This document shows, piece by piece, positions 50,090 through 60,195 of a stretch of 64,000 nt of DNA. Position 1 is the stretch's first letter. The number at the start of each line of letters is the position of its first letter. The notes below the pieces were generated by a model that saw only the letters and a list, made by a program, of their open reading frames with translations, ran no database searches and had not been told where the DNA came from. The position numbers and the translations under genes are program-made. Origin of the DNA: an uncultured Clostridia bacterium (GTDB lineage Bacteria; Bacillota; Clostridia; TANB77; CAG-465); assembly GCA_948562205.1 (NCBI GenBank), contig CAOYAN010000009.1, forward strand, positions 1-64,000, read 5' to 3'.

Positions 50090-52111
50090 ATGAGTGATTT
50101 TGAACAAATTGATTTATTTGCAGGAGAGGATAATACAAAAGAGATAGAAGAAGAAATGAAAAGACTTGTAAAGCAAGTAAATTATTATAATAAAAAATAT
50201 TATGAAGAAGATATAACTGAAATATCAGATTACGCATATGATAAGCTTAGTGTAAGACTAAGAGAATTAGAGGCAAAATATCCCAAATTAAAACAAAAAG
50301 ATTCTCCAACAAGTAAGGTTGGTGGAAAAACTAAAAAAATATTTACTGAAGTTGTTCATGAAGTACAGATGCAAAGTTTGCAAGATGTGTTTTCTTTTGC
50401 GGATGTAGAAGCTTTTGTAGATAAAGTTTGTGATGAGTTTGGAAAAGATACAGAATTTGTTGTTGAAACAAAAATTGATGGCCTGTCTGTATCATTAGAA
50501 TATGAAAATGGTGTACTTGTTAGAGGTTCAACAAGAGGAGATGGCTTTGTTGGTGAAGATGTTACACAAAATATAATGATGATAGAAGATATACCACACA
50601 AATTATCAAGTAATGATACAATTGAAATTCGAGGTGAAGTATATTTACCTAGAAAAGAATTTGACAATATAAACAATTTATTACTAGAAAAAGGAAAACA
50701 ACAACTTGCAAATCCTAGAAATGCTGCAGCAGGTACTCTAAGACAGTTAAATCCAGAACTTGTTAAATCTAGAAATTTAAGTATATTTGTATTTACTATT
50801 TTAAAAGGTATGAATTTTACAACAGATATAGAAAGTTTAGAGTATTTAAAAAGTGTGGGTGTAAAAACAATTGAATATATGAAAAAATGTGTTGGTAAAA
50901 AGGAAGTAATATCTGCAATAAAGGAAATTGGAGAACTTCGTAATAGTCTACCATATGATATTGATGGTGCAGTTATTAATGTAAATAATTTAGCATATAG
51001 ATTAGAAATGGGAAAGACAGCAAAAGTTCCAAAGTGGTCTGTTGCGTATAAATATCCACCAGAGAGGAAAGAGACAAAAATTCTAGATATTGTAACTCAA
51101 GTTGGAAGAACAGGTCAGGTAACACCTATGGCAATTTTAGAGCCAGTAAGAGTTGCTGGAAGTTTAATATCTAAGACAACACTTCATAATTTTGATTATA
51201 TAGAAGAAAAAGATATTCGTGTTGGAGATACTGCAGTAATTGAAAAGGCAGGAGATGTTATACCAGAGGTAGTAGAAGTAGTAAAATCTAAAAGAAATGG
51301 CAGTGAAGAAAAATATATTGTACCTACTATATGTCCAATATGTGGAGAACAATTAGAAAAGGAAGAAGACATAGTTGCTCTAAGATGTACAAATAGTGAG
51401 TGTCCAGCTCTTGTGTATAGAAGTATAATTCACTTTGCTTCAAGAGATTGTATGGATATATCTGGACTTGGTGAGAGTATTGTTGAACAGCTAATAGATA
51501 ATTCACTACTTAGTGATGTTGCAGACATATATTATTTAAAATATGAAGATATTGTAAATTTAGATAGATTTGCACCAAAGTCTGCACTAAAGTTAATTGA
51601 GGCAATAAATGTTACAAAAAATAACAGTTTAGATAAACTTTTATTTGGACTTGGAATTAGACATATAGGGAAAAAAGCATCAAAAATACTTGCAGAAAAC
51701 TTTGGAGATATAAAAGAGATTATAGAAGCCGATTTTGAAACATTAAATTCGCTTGACGATTTCGGGGAAATAATGGCAAATTCTGTCATAGAATTCTTTA
51801 ATAAACCTCAAACTTTAGAAATTATACAAAAATTAGAGGATGCAGGTGTTAATTTAAAGGGCAATATATCAGAGAAAGTATCTGATAAATTAAAAGATAA
51901 AGTGTTTGTTATAACTGGATCTTTTGAAGAATATTCAAGAAATGAAATAGCAAAAATTATTGAGGATAATTCTGGTAAAGTTTCTACTAGTGTTTCTAAA
52001 AAAACCAGTTATTTAATAGCAGGAGAAGAAGCTGGAAGTAAGCTTACAAAAGCCCAAAGCTTAGGAATTGAGATAATAGGACTTGATGAATTAAAAGACA
52101 TGATTAATTAA
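50090..52111 (+). CDS. ligA: NAD-dependent DNA ligase
   Basis: A 673-aa LigA, which seals nicks in replication and repair using NAD+. The adenylation site is KIDG (in ETKIDGLSVSLEYENG, near residue 128). RGEVYLPR, NPRNAAAGTLRQ and the VAYKYPPERK block follow. The OB fold, the Cys4 zinc finger (CPICGEQL...CTNSECP), the HhH repeats and a C-terminal BRCT domain (KDKVFVITGSFEEYSR) are all present. ATG 50090 fits GGAGG at 50079-50083; the ATG at 50078 overlaps that site. mfd follows 10 nt after the stop. Confidence 0.97.
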   Translation: MSDFEQIDLFAGEDNTKEIEEEMKRLVKQVNYYNKKYYEEDITEISDYAYDKLSVRLRELEAKYPKLKQKDSPTSKVGGKTKKIFTEVVHEVQMQSLQDVFSFADVEAFVDKVCDEFGKDTEFVVETKIDGLSVSLEYENGVLVRGSTRGDGFVGEDVTQNIMMIEDIPHKLSSNDTIEIRGEVYLPRKEFDNINNLLLEKGKQQLANPRNAAAGTLRQLNPELVKSRNLSIFVFTILKGMNFTTDIESLEYLKSVGVKTIEYMKKCVGKKEVISAIKEIGELRNSLPYDIDGAVINVNNLAYRLEMGKTAKVPKWSVAYKYPPERKETKILDIVTQVGRTGQVTPMAILEPVRVAGSLISKTTLHNFDYIEEKDIRVGDTAVIEKAGDVIPEVVEVVKSKRNGSEEKYIVPTICPICGEQLEKEEDIVALRCTNSECPALVYRSIIHFASRDCMDISGLGESIVEQLIDNSLLSDVADIYYLKYEDIVNLDRFAPKSALKLIEAINVTKNNSLDKLLFGLGIRHIGKKASKILAENFGDIKEIIEADFETLNSLDDFGEIMANSVIEFFNKPQTLEIIQKLEDAGVNLKGNISEKVSDKLKDKVFVITGSFEEYSRNEIAKIIEDNSGKVSTSVSKKTSYLIAGEEAGSKLTKAQSLGIEIIGLDELKDMIN

Positions 52112-52121
52112 GGGGGAAAAT

Positions 52122-55100
52122 ATGAATCCATTTATATCAAATATATCAAAAAGTATAAGTTATAAAAATATACTAAAAGATATAAAAAATAAAAGTAATA
52201 ATTTAAGTATAATTGGACTTACTGATAGTAGTAAAGCTCATATTATATCTTCTTTAACTAGTGAGAGTAATAAAAGTTCACTTATAGTTTGTAGTAATAG
52301 TATTACTGCAAATAAAATTATTCAAGATTTAAAGTTTTTTACAGATATTGATGTGTCATATTTCCCTGCAAGAAAAATTGAATACTATGATATAGAGGCA
52401 GAGACAAAAGATTTTTCAAATATTAGAATGGAAATAATTGAAAAAATTAATAGTGGTAATTTGAATATAATAGTTACCACTATTGATGCACTTCTTGTAA
52501 AAATGCTACCTAGTACAAACTATAAAGGACAGGATTTAACACTTAAAGTAGGAGATAGTATTGATTTGTCAGAACTTGTAGAAAATCTTGTAAAACTTGG
52601 GTTTGAGAGAAGTGAAACTGTTGAAGGAAAAGGTCAATTTGCAATACGTGGTGGAATAATTGACTTATATAATTTAAACAATGAGTATCCATATAGAATA
52701 GAGCTTTTTGGAAATGAGATAGATAGTATTAGAACTTTTGATCCATTTACTCAAAGAAGTATTGATACTGTAAAAGAAATTCATACATCATATGTTTCAG
52801 ATAACCTTATAAGTTCTGACAAGAAAAATATTATTATTGATAAATTAGAAAAGCTATTGGAAAATAAAGATATTTCAGATGATCTTAAAAACAATATATC
52901 AAAAGATATTGAAAAAATTGAAAGTGGTATGTTAGATAGTGTATTAGATAAATATTTTGACTTAATAGTACCATATTATGAAACATTACTAGACTATGTA
53001 AAAGATTATAACATATATATTGATGAGCCATTAAAAAACATGGAAAAAGCAAGAAATATATGCTATGAAAATACAGAAACTATAAAAATTTTAGGTGATA
53101 GAGAATATATATATACGCCATATGCCAATAAATATATTACTTATGAAGAAGTAGAGAAAAAAATAAAAGATATGACAAATATATATATGGAAAAAATTAA
53201 TACAGATAAATTAATTCATTCAAGTAGAAAATCATATTATTTGAATACTAGAGAAGAAAATTACTACAAAAATAGTATGGAAGTATTACTAAGTGATATT
53301 AATAGATCAAAAGATAAAATTGTAATACTTGTTTTTTCTACTCTTGCAAGAGTAGATCAGATAAAAGGATATCTTTTATCAAATAAAGTAGATGTAGTAG
53401 AAGTAGATAATGTATTATCTAAAGATAGACTAGATAAGGGAAATGTCTATATAACGAAGGGGATATTATCTGGTGGATTTTCTAGTGAGGAATTTAATCT
53501 TTTAATTATTGCAGAACCTGTAAGTGGAGTAAATACTACTAAGGTTAAAAAACTTAAGAAAACTAGTATTGGACAAAGTATTAATACATATGCTGATTTA
53601 GAAGTAGGAGATTATGTAGTACATGAAAATCATGGAATAGGAATATATAGAGGCGTTGAGACTATAAGCGTTCAGGAAACTAGGAAAGATTATATTAAAA
53701 TTGAATACTCAGATAAGGGGATGCTATATGTTCCTATAACTCAACTTGATTCTGTTGGAAAGTTTGTATGTGATGATGATACATTGCCAAAACTTAATTC
53801 ACTTGGTACTAAAGAATGGCAAAAAACAAAGTCTAAGGTTACAAAGCATGTAGAAGAAATTGCAAAAGAGCTTGTATTACTTTATGCTAAAAGAGAAAAA
53901 GCTGTAGGATTTGCTTTCTCACCTGATACTCCATGGCAAGCTGAGTTTGAAGAATCATTTAAATATGAACTTACTAAAGATCAGAAAACATCTTTAGAAG
54001 AAATAAAAAAAGATATGGAAGACGAAAAGCCTATGGATAGGCTACTTTGTGGGGATGTTGGATATGGTAAAACAGAACTTGCACTAAGGGCGGCTTTTAA
54101 AGCTGTAATGGATGGAAAGCAAGTAGCTTATCTTGTTCCTACAACTGTACTTTCACTTCAACAATATAGAACTTTTAAAAGTAGAATGGAAAGTTTTGGA
54201 ATAAGAGTTGAGATGCTTAGTAGATTTAAGAGTCAAAAAGAACAAACACAGATTTTAAAGAAGCTTATTGATGGACAAATTGATGTAATTGTTGGAACAC
54301 ATAGACTTCTTTCAAAAGATGTATTTTTTAAAGATTTAGGACTTCTTATAATTGATGAGGAGCATAGATTTGGTGTAAAAGCTAAAGAGGCTATAAAAGT
54401 GTTAAAGGAGACAATTGATGTATTATCAATGACTGCTACACCAATTCCAAGAACTCTACATATGTCAATGATTGGTATAAGACAAATGAGTACTTTAACA
54501 GAGCCACCAATGGAGAGACTTCCAGTACATACATATGTTGTAGAATATGATGATAACTTGATAAAAGATGCAATTGAAAAGGAACTTTTAAGAGATGGTC
54601 AAGTAATTTATTTAAATAATAGAGTTGAGGCAATTGATGAAGTAACAGAGCGTGTTAGAAGATTAGTTCCAAATGCAAGAATTGGTAGTGCACATGGTCA
54701 GATGAATCCTGAGCAAGTTGAAAATATAATGTTAAAATTTATAAAACATGAGCTTGATATAATAGTTTGTACAACAATATTAGAATCTGGTATTGATATA
54801 CCAAATGCCAATACTTTAGTTGTAGAAAACTCTGATAAACTAGGTCTTGCACAATTATACCAAATAAGGGGGAGAGTTGGACGTTCTAATAAACTTGCAT
54901 ATGCATATATTACATATGAGAAAAATAAACAATTATCAGAAGTCTCAGAAAAAAGACTTAAAGCTATAAGAGATTTTACAGAGTTTGGAAGTGGATTTAA
55001 GATAGCTCTAAGAGATCTAGAAATTAGAGGAGCAGGTAATTTACTTGGTAGAGAACAACATGGTCATATGGCAAAAGTAGGTTATGAGCTGTACTTAACA

Positions 55101-55541
55101 ATGCTTGAGCGTGCTGTAGCACAAGAAAAACAAGGAAAGAATATATCTGCTATAGGTGATGTTCAAAAAGAAGTTAAGATTGATATAGATATATCAGCAT
55201 ATATTAGTGATATGTATATTAAAGATCCAATACAAAAAATACTTATGTATCAAAAAATTTCTGATATAAAGTGTGAAGAAGATAGTTTAGAAGTAATAGA
55301 TGAATTACTTGATAGATATGGTGACCTACCTAAAGAGACTGAAAATTTAATTAAAATTGTAGAAATAAGAAATGAAGCAAGAAAACTTGGAATTACTAGA
55401 ATTGTTGCAAATAGAGACTTTATAAAATTTGAACCTTTAAGTCATGTTATAAGATTGACAAATATTACAAATAATGATATACTAATTCGTGTACAGTTAG
55501 AGATTAGTAAATATAAGAATTTATTAGAAGAAAAGGGGTAA
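52122..55541 (+). CDS. mfd: Transcription-repair coupling factor
   Basis: A 1139-aa Mfd translocase that removes stalled RNA polymerase and recruits UvrA. The UvrB-like N-terminal module (about 1-350) has FAIRGGIIDLYN and FGNEIDSIRTFDPFTQRS. The CarD-like RNA-polymerase interaction domain is VGDYVVHENHGIGIYRGVE. The RecG-like helicase has GDVGYGKTELALRAAFKA, DEEHRFGVKAKE, MTATPIPRTLHMSMIGIR and RGRVGRSNKLAYAY, and a TRCF C-terminal domain closes it. Length is typical. It sits downstream of ligA and 4 nt before the foldase gene, an apparent repair operon. Confidence 0.97.
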   Translation: MNPFISNISKSISYKNILKDIKNKSNNLSIIGLTDSSKAHIISSLTSESNKSSLIVCSNSITANKIIQDLKFFTDIDVSYFPARKIEYYDIEAETKDFSNIRMEIIEKINSGNLNIIVTTIDALLVKMLPSTNYKGQDLTLKVGDSIDLSELVENLVKLGFERSETVEGKGQFAIRGGIIDLYNLNNEYPYRIELFGNEIDSIRTFDPFTQRSIDTVKEIHTSYVSDNLISSDKKNIIIDKLEKLLENKDISDDLKNNISKDIEKIESGMLDSVLDKYFDLIVPYYETLLDYVKDYNIYIDEPLKNMEKARNICYENTETIKILGDREYIYTPYANKYITYEEVEKKIKDMTNIYMEKINTDKLIHSSRKSYYLNTREENYYKNSMEVLLSDINRSKDKIVILVFSTLARVDQIKGYLLSNKVDVVEVDNVLSKDRLDKGNVYITKGILSGGFSSEEFNLLIIAEPVSGVNTTKVKKLKKTSIGQSINTYADLEVGDYVVHENHGIGIYRGVETISVQETRKDYIKIEYSDKGMLYVPITQLDSVGKFVCDDDTLPKLNSLGTKEWQKTKSKVTKHVEEIAKELVLLYAKREKAVGFAFSPDTPWQAEFEESFKYELTKDQKTSLEEIKKDMEDEKPMDRLLCGDVGYGKTELALRAAFKAVMDGKQVAYLVPTTVLSLQQYRTFKSRMESFGIRVEMLSRFKSQKEQTQILKKLIDGQIDVIVGTHRLLSKDVFFKDLGLLIIDEEHRFGVKAKEAIKVLKETIDVLSMTATPIPRTLHMSMIGIRQMSTLTEPPMERLPVHTYVVEYDDNLIKDAIEKELLRDGQVIYLNNRVEAIDEVTERVRRLVPNARIGSAHGQMNPEQVENIMLKFIKHELDIIVCTTILESGIDIPNANTLVVENSDKLGLAQLYQIRGRVGRSNKLAYAYITYEKNKQLSEVSEKRLKAIRDFTEFGSGFKIALRDLEIRGAGNLLGREQHGHMAKVGYELYLTMLERAVAQEKQGKNISAIGDVQKEVKIDIDISAYISDMYIKDPIQKILMYQKISDIKCEEDSLEVIDELLDRYGDLPKETENLIKIVEIRNEARKLGITRIVANRDFIKFEPLSHVIRLTNITNNDILIRVQLEISKYKNLLEEKG

Positions 55542-55545
55542 AAAA

Positions 55546-56637
55546 ATGGAAAAAAATGAAGAAGAAGTAACAAAAAAAGCAATATCTAAAAAAGTAAAAG
55601 GAGCAAATACAGATAAAATTGTAATAGCTTCTATTGTAGTAATTTGTGTAGTATTTGCATTTGCTATATTTGGAGTATTTTATTATAATACAAATTTAAA
55701 ACCAATTGCAAAATTTGATGGTGGAACGCTAACTATTTCAGAATATACAGTATATTATAAAATGTATGCACAATATTTAACATATTCTGGATATAGTGAA
55801 GAAGATATACCAAATGAAATAGCACAACAAGCAGCACTTGAGAAAATACTTGTTACAGAAGCTAAAAATGCTGGTATGAAAATATCAGATGAAGATAAAA
55901 AAGAAATAGATGAAATGTTTCAAGAAGAAGATACAGTTGCACAATATAAACAAATGGGATTTGATATGACTGCACTTAAAAATGTATTTTATGATAATGC
56001 AATAATAAATGAATATATGGAAAAATTACAACAAGAAGCAACAGATGAGGAAATCTCAAATTATATTAAGTCTTCATATGGTGAAGATGCTGATCTTACT
56101 GAATACGTAACAAGACATATTTTATTTAAAACTGTTGATACTAATACAAGACAACCATTATCAGATGAAGAAAAAGCAGCTGCAAAAGAGAAGGCTGAAG
56201 CTATTCTTGCTAGAGCATTAAATGGAGAAGACTTTGAAACACTTGCAAGAGAAAACTCAGAAGATACTACAGCTCAAGATGGTGGACTATATAAAATGTA
56301 TGCAGATGGTAGAACTGATAGTGCATATTCAAAAGCTGTAATGGAATTACAAGTGGGTGGAATAACAGCTACTCTTGTAGAATCAAGTTATGGATATCAT
56401 ATAATAAAACTTGATGATAAAGTTGAAAATGGTAGAATAAATAGTGAAACTGAAAGATCAAGCTATGTAAATAGAAAAATAACTACTATAACTGAAGAGA
56501 AAAATCTCCAAGTTGATGAAATAGCACTTGCAAAAGCTGTTGAGACTATTACAGGTAAAAAAGCTACAAGCACAAACAATACAGTTGAAAACGAAACATC
56601 AAATGAAACAGTAGATAACACTACTACAGAAGAATAA
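55546..56637 (+). CDS. PpiC-type peptidyl-prolyl isomerase (PrsA-like foldase)
   Basis: A 363-aa extracytoplasmic foldase. One N-terminal TM helix (about 24-46) anchors it; there is no lipobox Cys, unlike classical PrsA. A SurA-like N-domain (EYTVYYKMYAQYLTY, AAQQAALEKILVTEAKNAG) precedes a parvulin/PPIC domain (about 183-295: TRHILFKTVDT, LNGEDFETLARENSED, SSYGYHIIKLDDK). The Thr/Asn-rich tail (TTTEE) is low complexity. It probably folds secreted and surface proteins such as the Cna-B protein. SD AAAAGGGG; it follows mfd by 4 nt. Confidence 0.88.
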   Translation: MEKNEEEVTKKAISKKVKGANTDKIVIASIVVICVVFAFAIFGVFYYNTNLKPIAKFDGGTLTISEYTVYYKMYAQYLTYSGYSEEDIPNEIAQQAALEKILVTEAKNAGMKISDEDKKEIDEMFQEEDTVAQYKQMGFDMTALKNVFYDNAIINEYMEKLQQEATDEEISNYIKSSYGEDADLTEYVTRHILFKTVDTNTRQPLSDEEKAAAKEKAEAILARALNGEDFETLARENSEDTTAQDGGLYKMYADGRTDSAYSKAVMELQVGGITATLVESSYGYHIIKLDDKVENGRINSETERSSYVNRKITTITEEKNLQVDEIALAKAVETITGKKATSTNNTVENETSNETVDNTTTEE

Positions 56638-56650
56638 AATAGGAGATATT

Positions 56651-57460
56651 ATGGATACAATTATTAGTAAATCTAATGAAAAAGTAAAATTTATAAAATC
56701 ACTAAATGATAAGAAATTTAGAAATAAATATATGGCTTTTTACATAGAGGGAATAAAAGTTGTAACTGAGATATTGAATTTGAAAGAAGCGATAGACATT
56801 ATGTTTATCGCTTATTCTAAAGATTTACTTGAAAATTCAAATGGAGGCACTACACTTTTACAAAGAATTGAAAATGAAAAAAGCATAGAAAGTTTAAGTT
56901 TTAGTAAAGAAGTATTTAAATATATAACTGATACTGTAACACCACAAGGAGTACTTGCAGTTGTAAAAATACCAGAATATAATGTTTTTGATGAAATTGA
57001 TAAAACAAAATCTGACATATTAATTTTAGATAAAGTTCAAGATTTAGGAAATCTTGGTACAATAATTAGAAGTGCTAATTCTTTTGATACACGACTTATA
57101 ATATGTAATGTTGGTACTGCAGATATATATTCACCAAAGGTTGTACGCTCAACAATGGGCTCTATCTTTAAAGTTAAAGTAGTATATACATCCAAAATAT
57201 TAGAAGCAATCAAGTATTTAAGAGATAAAGGCTATGATGTTATTGGTACAAGCTTAAAAACTAATAATAATTTAAAAGATTTAGATTATTCAAATAAACA
57301 TGTATATGTTATGGGAAATGAGGCAAATGGAGTAGATATAGAGATTTTAAATAGTTGTAGCAGTCTTGTAAAGATTGATATGGAGAATACAGCAGAATCA
57401 CTTAATGTATCTATTGCAACAAGTATAATACTTTATGAAGCGTATAAAAATAAGAAGTAA
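56651..57460 (+). CDS. SpoU/TrmH-family RNA 2'-O-methyltransferase
   Basis: A 269-aa SPOUT methyltransferase. The N-terminal substrate-binding domain begins IISKSNEKVKFIKSLNDKKFR, and the knotted SpoU domain carries the three motifs: DLGNLGTIIRSANSF (motif 1, with the catalytic Arg), VMGNEANGVD (motif 2) and IDMENTAESLNVSIATSIILYE (motif 3). This layout matches TrmH/RlmB-type 23S rRNA or tRNA methylases. The exact nucleotide cannot be told. SD AGGAGATATT precedes the ATG. The transcript ends with the terminator at 57615, about 155 nt on. Confidence 0.9.
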   Translation: MDTIISKSNEKVKFIKSLNDKKFRNKYMAFYIEGIKVVTEILNLKEAIDIMFIAYSKDLLENSNGGTTLLQRIENEKSIESLSFSKEVFKYITDTVTPQGVLAVVKIPEYNVFDEIDKTKSDILILDKVQDLGNLGTIIRSANSFDTRLIICNVGTADIYSPKVVRSTMGSIFKVKVVYTSKILEAIKYLRDKGYDVIGTSLKTNNNLKDLDYSNKHVYVMGNEANGVDIEILNSCSSLVKIDMENTAESLNVSIATSIILYEAYKNKK

Positions 57461-57614
57461 AAAAATTAATAAATTTTATAAAAAATGTATAAAATTTTAA
57501 GAATTACACATTATATTATTAAGTATATCATTAGTTTAAAATATATTAAAAATAATATATAAAACAAAGATATGATATGCGTTAAGTACTTGCTATGTAT
57601 TTATATGGCAAGTG

Positions 57615-57653
57615 AAAAACATGGACATTTTTTTATCAAGTCCATGTTTTTTT
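57615..57653 (+). terminator. Terminator with preceding hairpin
   Basis: AAAAACATGGAC (57615-57626) pairs with GTCCATGTTTTT (from 57640), then T-rich sequence. A separate hairpin ACTTGC...GCAAGT (about 57588-57613) precedes it. Confidence 0.85.
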
Positions 57654-57737
57654 ATATATAATATTTTAATAAAATAAATAGTGTTTTGCAAAAATATATG
57701 TTATACTAAAAATATATAAATTTTAAAGGAGGATAAT

Positions 57738-58435
57738 ATGATAGACTTTACTAAATGTCTAGAAATGTTAAATAGTTATAAAGGGTCTGAGAAGAAAAAA
57801 ACTTTAATATATTATATATAATGGAAATCAAAAAATTGTTTGTGCTTGTGAAGATTTTACTGATGAGAATAATATATTATATGAATTTGAAAATTTAGCA
57901 TTAAGTAATAATCCAAATAGAAAAATTGAAACTGAATTTAGAGATATAATTGAGGTTATAGAAACAAATGCATGATAAATAGTACTAATATAAGAGAGAA
58001 ATTTTTTGATATGTTCATTGTGGATAGCTTAATAGGTAATACAGATAGACACAATGGTAATTGGGGAATATTAATAAGAAAGATAGTGTTATTTTATTTG
58101 CACCAATATATGATTGTGGATCATGCTTAAATCCTATTTTAGAAGATAGAGAAATAGAAGAATTAACTAATGCTGAAATGAAAAATTTAGCAATAAATTC
58201 ATATTCATGTATAAAAGAAAATGGCAAGAAAATTAATTATATGTCATATATTAGTTCTATGAAAAATGAAGAATGTAACAAAGCTATACAAAGAATATTT
58301 AAAAGAATTAATTTAGATAAAATAAATAGATTTATTGATAGCATTGATTGTATGTCTGTATCAAGAAAAAACTTTTATAAGAAAATGATAGAGATAAGAT
58401 ATAATATATTAAATGATGTGTATAATAAACTATAA
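57738..58435 (+). pseudogene. Decayed HipA-like kinase gene
   Basis: ATG 57738 with AAAGGAGG opens a frame (MIDFTKCLEMLNSYKGSEKK) that stops near 57821. Shifted frames continue with NGNQKIVCACEDFTDENNIL, then FIVDSLIGNTDRHNGNWGIL, then SVILFAPIYDCGSCLNPILE and a C-terminal helix bundle to 58435. DRHNGN and APIYD are the HipA kinase motifs. At least two frameshifts, one in-frame stop (TGA near 57973) and an apparent internal deletion after residue 24 show it is dead. Related by fold to the gene at 5559, but not a recent copy. Confidence 0.85.
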
Positions 58436-58443
58436 TAAAATCA

Positions 58444-58482
58444 AGTGAAAGATTTTTTAAAATATAGAAAATCTTTCAGTAA
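58444..58482 (+). repeat. 39-bp direct repeat, left copy (hairpin)
   Basis: Matches 59751-59789 at 38 of 39 positions. Each copy also contains an inverted repeat (TGAAAGATTTT with AAAATCTTTCA), so it reads as a terminator-like stem after the HipA-like pseudogene. Confidence 0.9.
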
Positions 58483-58494
58483 TAGTGAAAGATA

Positions 58495-58523
58495 TTGACA
58501 AAATTGAAAAACTATAATATAAT
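58495..58523 (+). promoter_or_regulatory. Promoter of the ATPase gene
   Basis: TTGACA (58495-58500), 17-bp spacer, TATAAT (58518-58523), just inside the left direct repeat. Confidence 0.8.
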
Positions 58524-58540
58524 AGCTTTGAGGTGGTGTT

Positions 58541-59737
58541 ATGATTTATAGAGAACATTATATAGCTCCAGTACGTGAATTTTATGACTCTGATTTAATA
58601 AAAATTATAACTGGAATAAGACGTTCTGGAAAGTCTATAATATTGGAACAAATAAAAAATGAAATAGGTGAAAAAACAGATAATGTAATATATTTAAATT
58701 TTGAAGATAAAAGAGTTTTAGCTAATATTTTAAATAGTGACGCTCTAATAGAATATATTGAAAATAATAGAAAAGATGGAAAATGTTATATATTTTTAGA
58801 TGAAATTCAAATGTTAAATGGTTGGCAAGAGGCATGTAAAACATTAAGATTATATAATAATTCTATTTTTATAACAGGATCAAATTCTAAATTATTATCA
58901 AAAGAATTTACAAAAGAGTTAAGTGGAAGATATGTATCTTTTAAAGTGAGACCTTTTGTGTATAAAGAAATTTTAGAATATACTAAAGAACTTGGAAAAG
59001 AATACCAAATAGCAGAATATCTTATATGGGGAGGATTTCCTAAGATTTTTGAGTTTGATACATTAGATGCTAGAATAAGATATTTAAATGATTTAGATGA
59101 TACTATTGTAATTAATGATTTAATTAATAGGTATAAGATTAAAAAAGAAAATTTATTTAAAAATTTGGTTAATTATATTTTACGTTCTAATAGTAGAATA
59201 GTATCAGCAAATTCTATACGTGATTATATAAAAGGAAAAAACGAAGAATGTTCTATAAATACTATAATCAAATATATAAGCTATTTAGAAGAAGCTTATA
59301 TTATTGAAAATGTACGACAATTTTCTACTAAAACTAAAAGTGAACTTGCATATTATTTAAAAACATATGATACTGATGTTTCATTTAATTCAATTAGATG
59401 TATGGACAATAGATATGACATTACTCATAATTTAGAAAATATAGTATATAATGAATTAATCTATATGGGATATAAAGTAAATGTATTTAATAATAATGGT
59501 AGAGAAATTGATTTTATTGCTAAAAAAGAAAACAAAACTTATTATATACAAGTTGCATATAGTATTGCTGAAGATAAAACATATGAGCGTGAATTTTCAG
59601 CATTTAAAAATTTAGATAATTTATCACAAAAAATAATAATTACAAATGATGAAATAGATTATTCTACAAGTGTAGTTAAGCATATTAAATTAAAAGATTT
59701 TTTACTTATGGAATCTTTAGATGATGATATTAGATAA
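58541..59737 (+). CDS. AAA_14/DUF4143 ATP-binding protein
   Basis: A 398-aa P-loop ATPase of the AAA_14 + DUF4143 type, common in accessory regions of Clostridia and Bacteroidia. Walker A is GIRRSGKSIILEQI (about 27-40), Walker B YIFLDEIQMLNGWQE, and FITGSNSKLLSKE is the sensor motif. The C-terminal DUF4143 part has a winged-helix-like SRIVSANSIRDYI region and a PD-(D/E)XK-like end: ENIVYNELIYMGYKVNVF, then REIDFIAKKENKTYYIQVAY. The function is unknown. SD GAGGTGG. Gene plus promoter lie exactly between two 39-bp direct repeats, as an inserted cassette. Confidence 0.88.
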   Translation: MIYREHYIAPVREFYDSDLIKIITGIRRSGKSIILEQIKNEIGEKTDNVIYLNFEDKRVLANILNSDALIEYIENNRKDGKCYIFLDEIQMLNGWQEACKTLRLYNNSIFITGSNSKLLSKEFTKELSGRYVSFKVRPFVYKEILEYTKELGKEYQIAEYLIWGGFPKIFEFDTLDARIRYLNDLDDTIVINDLINRYKIKKENLFKNLVNYILRSNSRIVSANSIRDYIKGKNEECSINTIIKYISYLEEAYIIENVRQFSTKTKSELAYYLKTYDTDVSFNSIRCMDNRYDITHNLENIVYNELIYMGYKVNVFNNNGREIDFIAKKENKTYYIQVAYSIAEDKTYEREFSAFKNLDNLSQKIIITNDEIDYSTSVVKHIKLKDFLLMESLDDDIR

Positions 59738-59750
59738 ATATTAAAATTAT

Positions 59751-59789
59751 AGTGAAAAATTTTTTAAAATATAGAAAATCTTTCAGTAA
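59751..59789 (+). repeat. 39-bp direct repeat, right copy
   Basis: Right partner of 58444-58482, one mismatch (A for G at position 8), starting 14 nt after the ATPase stop codon. Confidence 0.9.
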
Positions 59790-59948
59790 AATTATAAATA
59801 TTTAAAATTTTATATTTGAGAACATGGATAAATAATTCCATGTTTTAATTATTTAACAAAAAATAATTACTTACAAATTTTAATGTATAATATTTAATAA
59901 ATTACACATGATATAATTAGACAAATTATTTTTTGTCGGGAGGTCTAT

Positions 59949-60158
59949 ATGAAAGTTTTAAATAACATAATACTTGCATTAGTTATTATAGGTGCTGTAA
60001 ACTGGGGTTGTGTTGGTTTATTTGGAATAGATTTAGTCGGCACACTTTTTGGTGGTATGAGTTCTGCACTTAGTAGAATAATCTTTGCAATAGTAGGAGT
60101 TGCAGGCCTTTGGTCACTTACTTTCTTTGGCAGAGTATCAGATGAAGAGCATGAATAA
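59949..60158 (+). CDS. DUF378 small membrane protein
   Basis: A 69-aa protein of the DUF378 family. The signature NWGCVGLFGIDLVGTLFG follows a first TM helix (LNNIILALVIIGAVNW), and a second helix (IIFAIVGVAGLWSLTF) leads to a short polar tail. These proteins are widespread in Bacillota and have no known function. SD GGGAGG lies 7 nt before the ATG, with a terminator directly after the stop. Confidence 0.9.
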   Translation: MKVLNNIILALVIIGAVNWGCVGLFGIDLVGTLFGGMSSALSRIIFAIVGVAGLWSLTFFGRVSDEEHE

Positions 60159-60167
60159 TAACTACAT

Positions 60168-60195
60168 AAAACACCTATAAATTTAGGTGTTTTTG
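60168..60195. terminator. Bidirectional terminator
   Basis: AACACCTA pairs with TAGGTGTT over a short loop, T-rich on both strands. It separates the DUF378 gene from spoIIR and overlaps the last codons of the latter. Confidence 0.8.
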
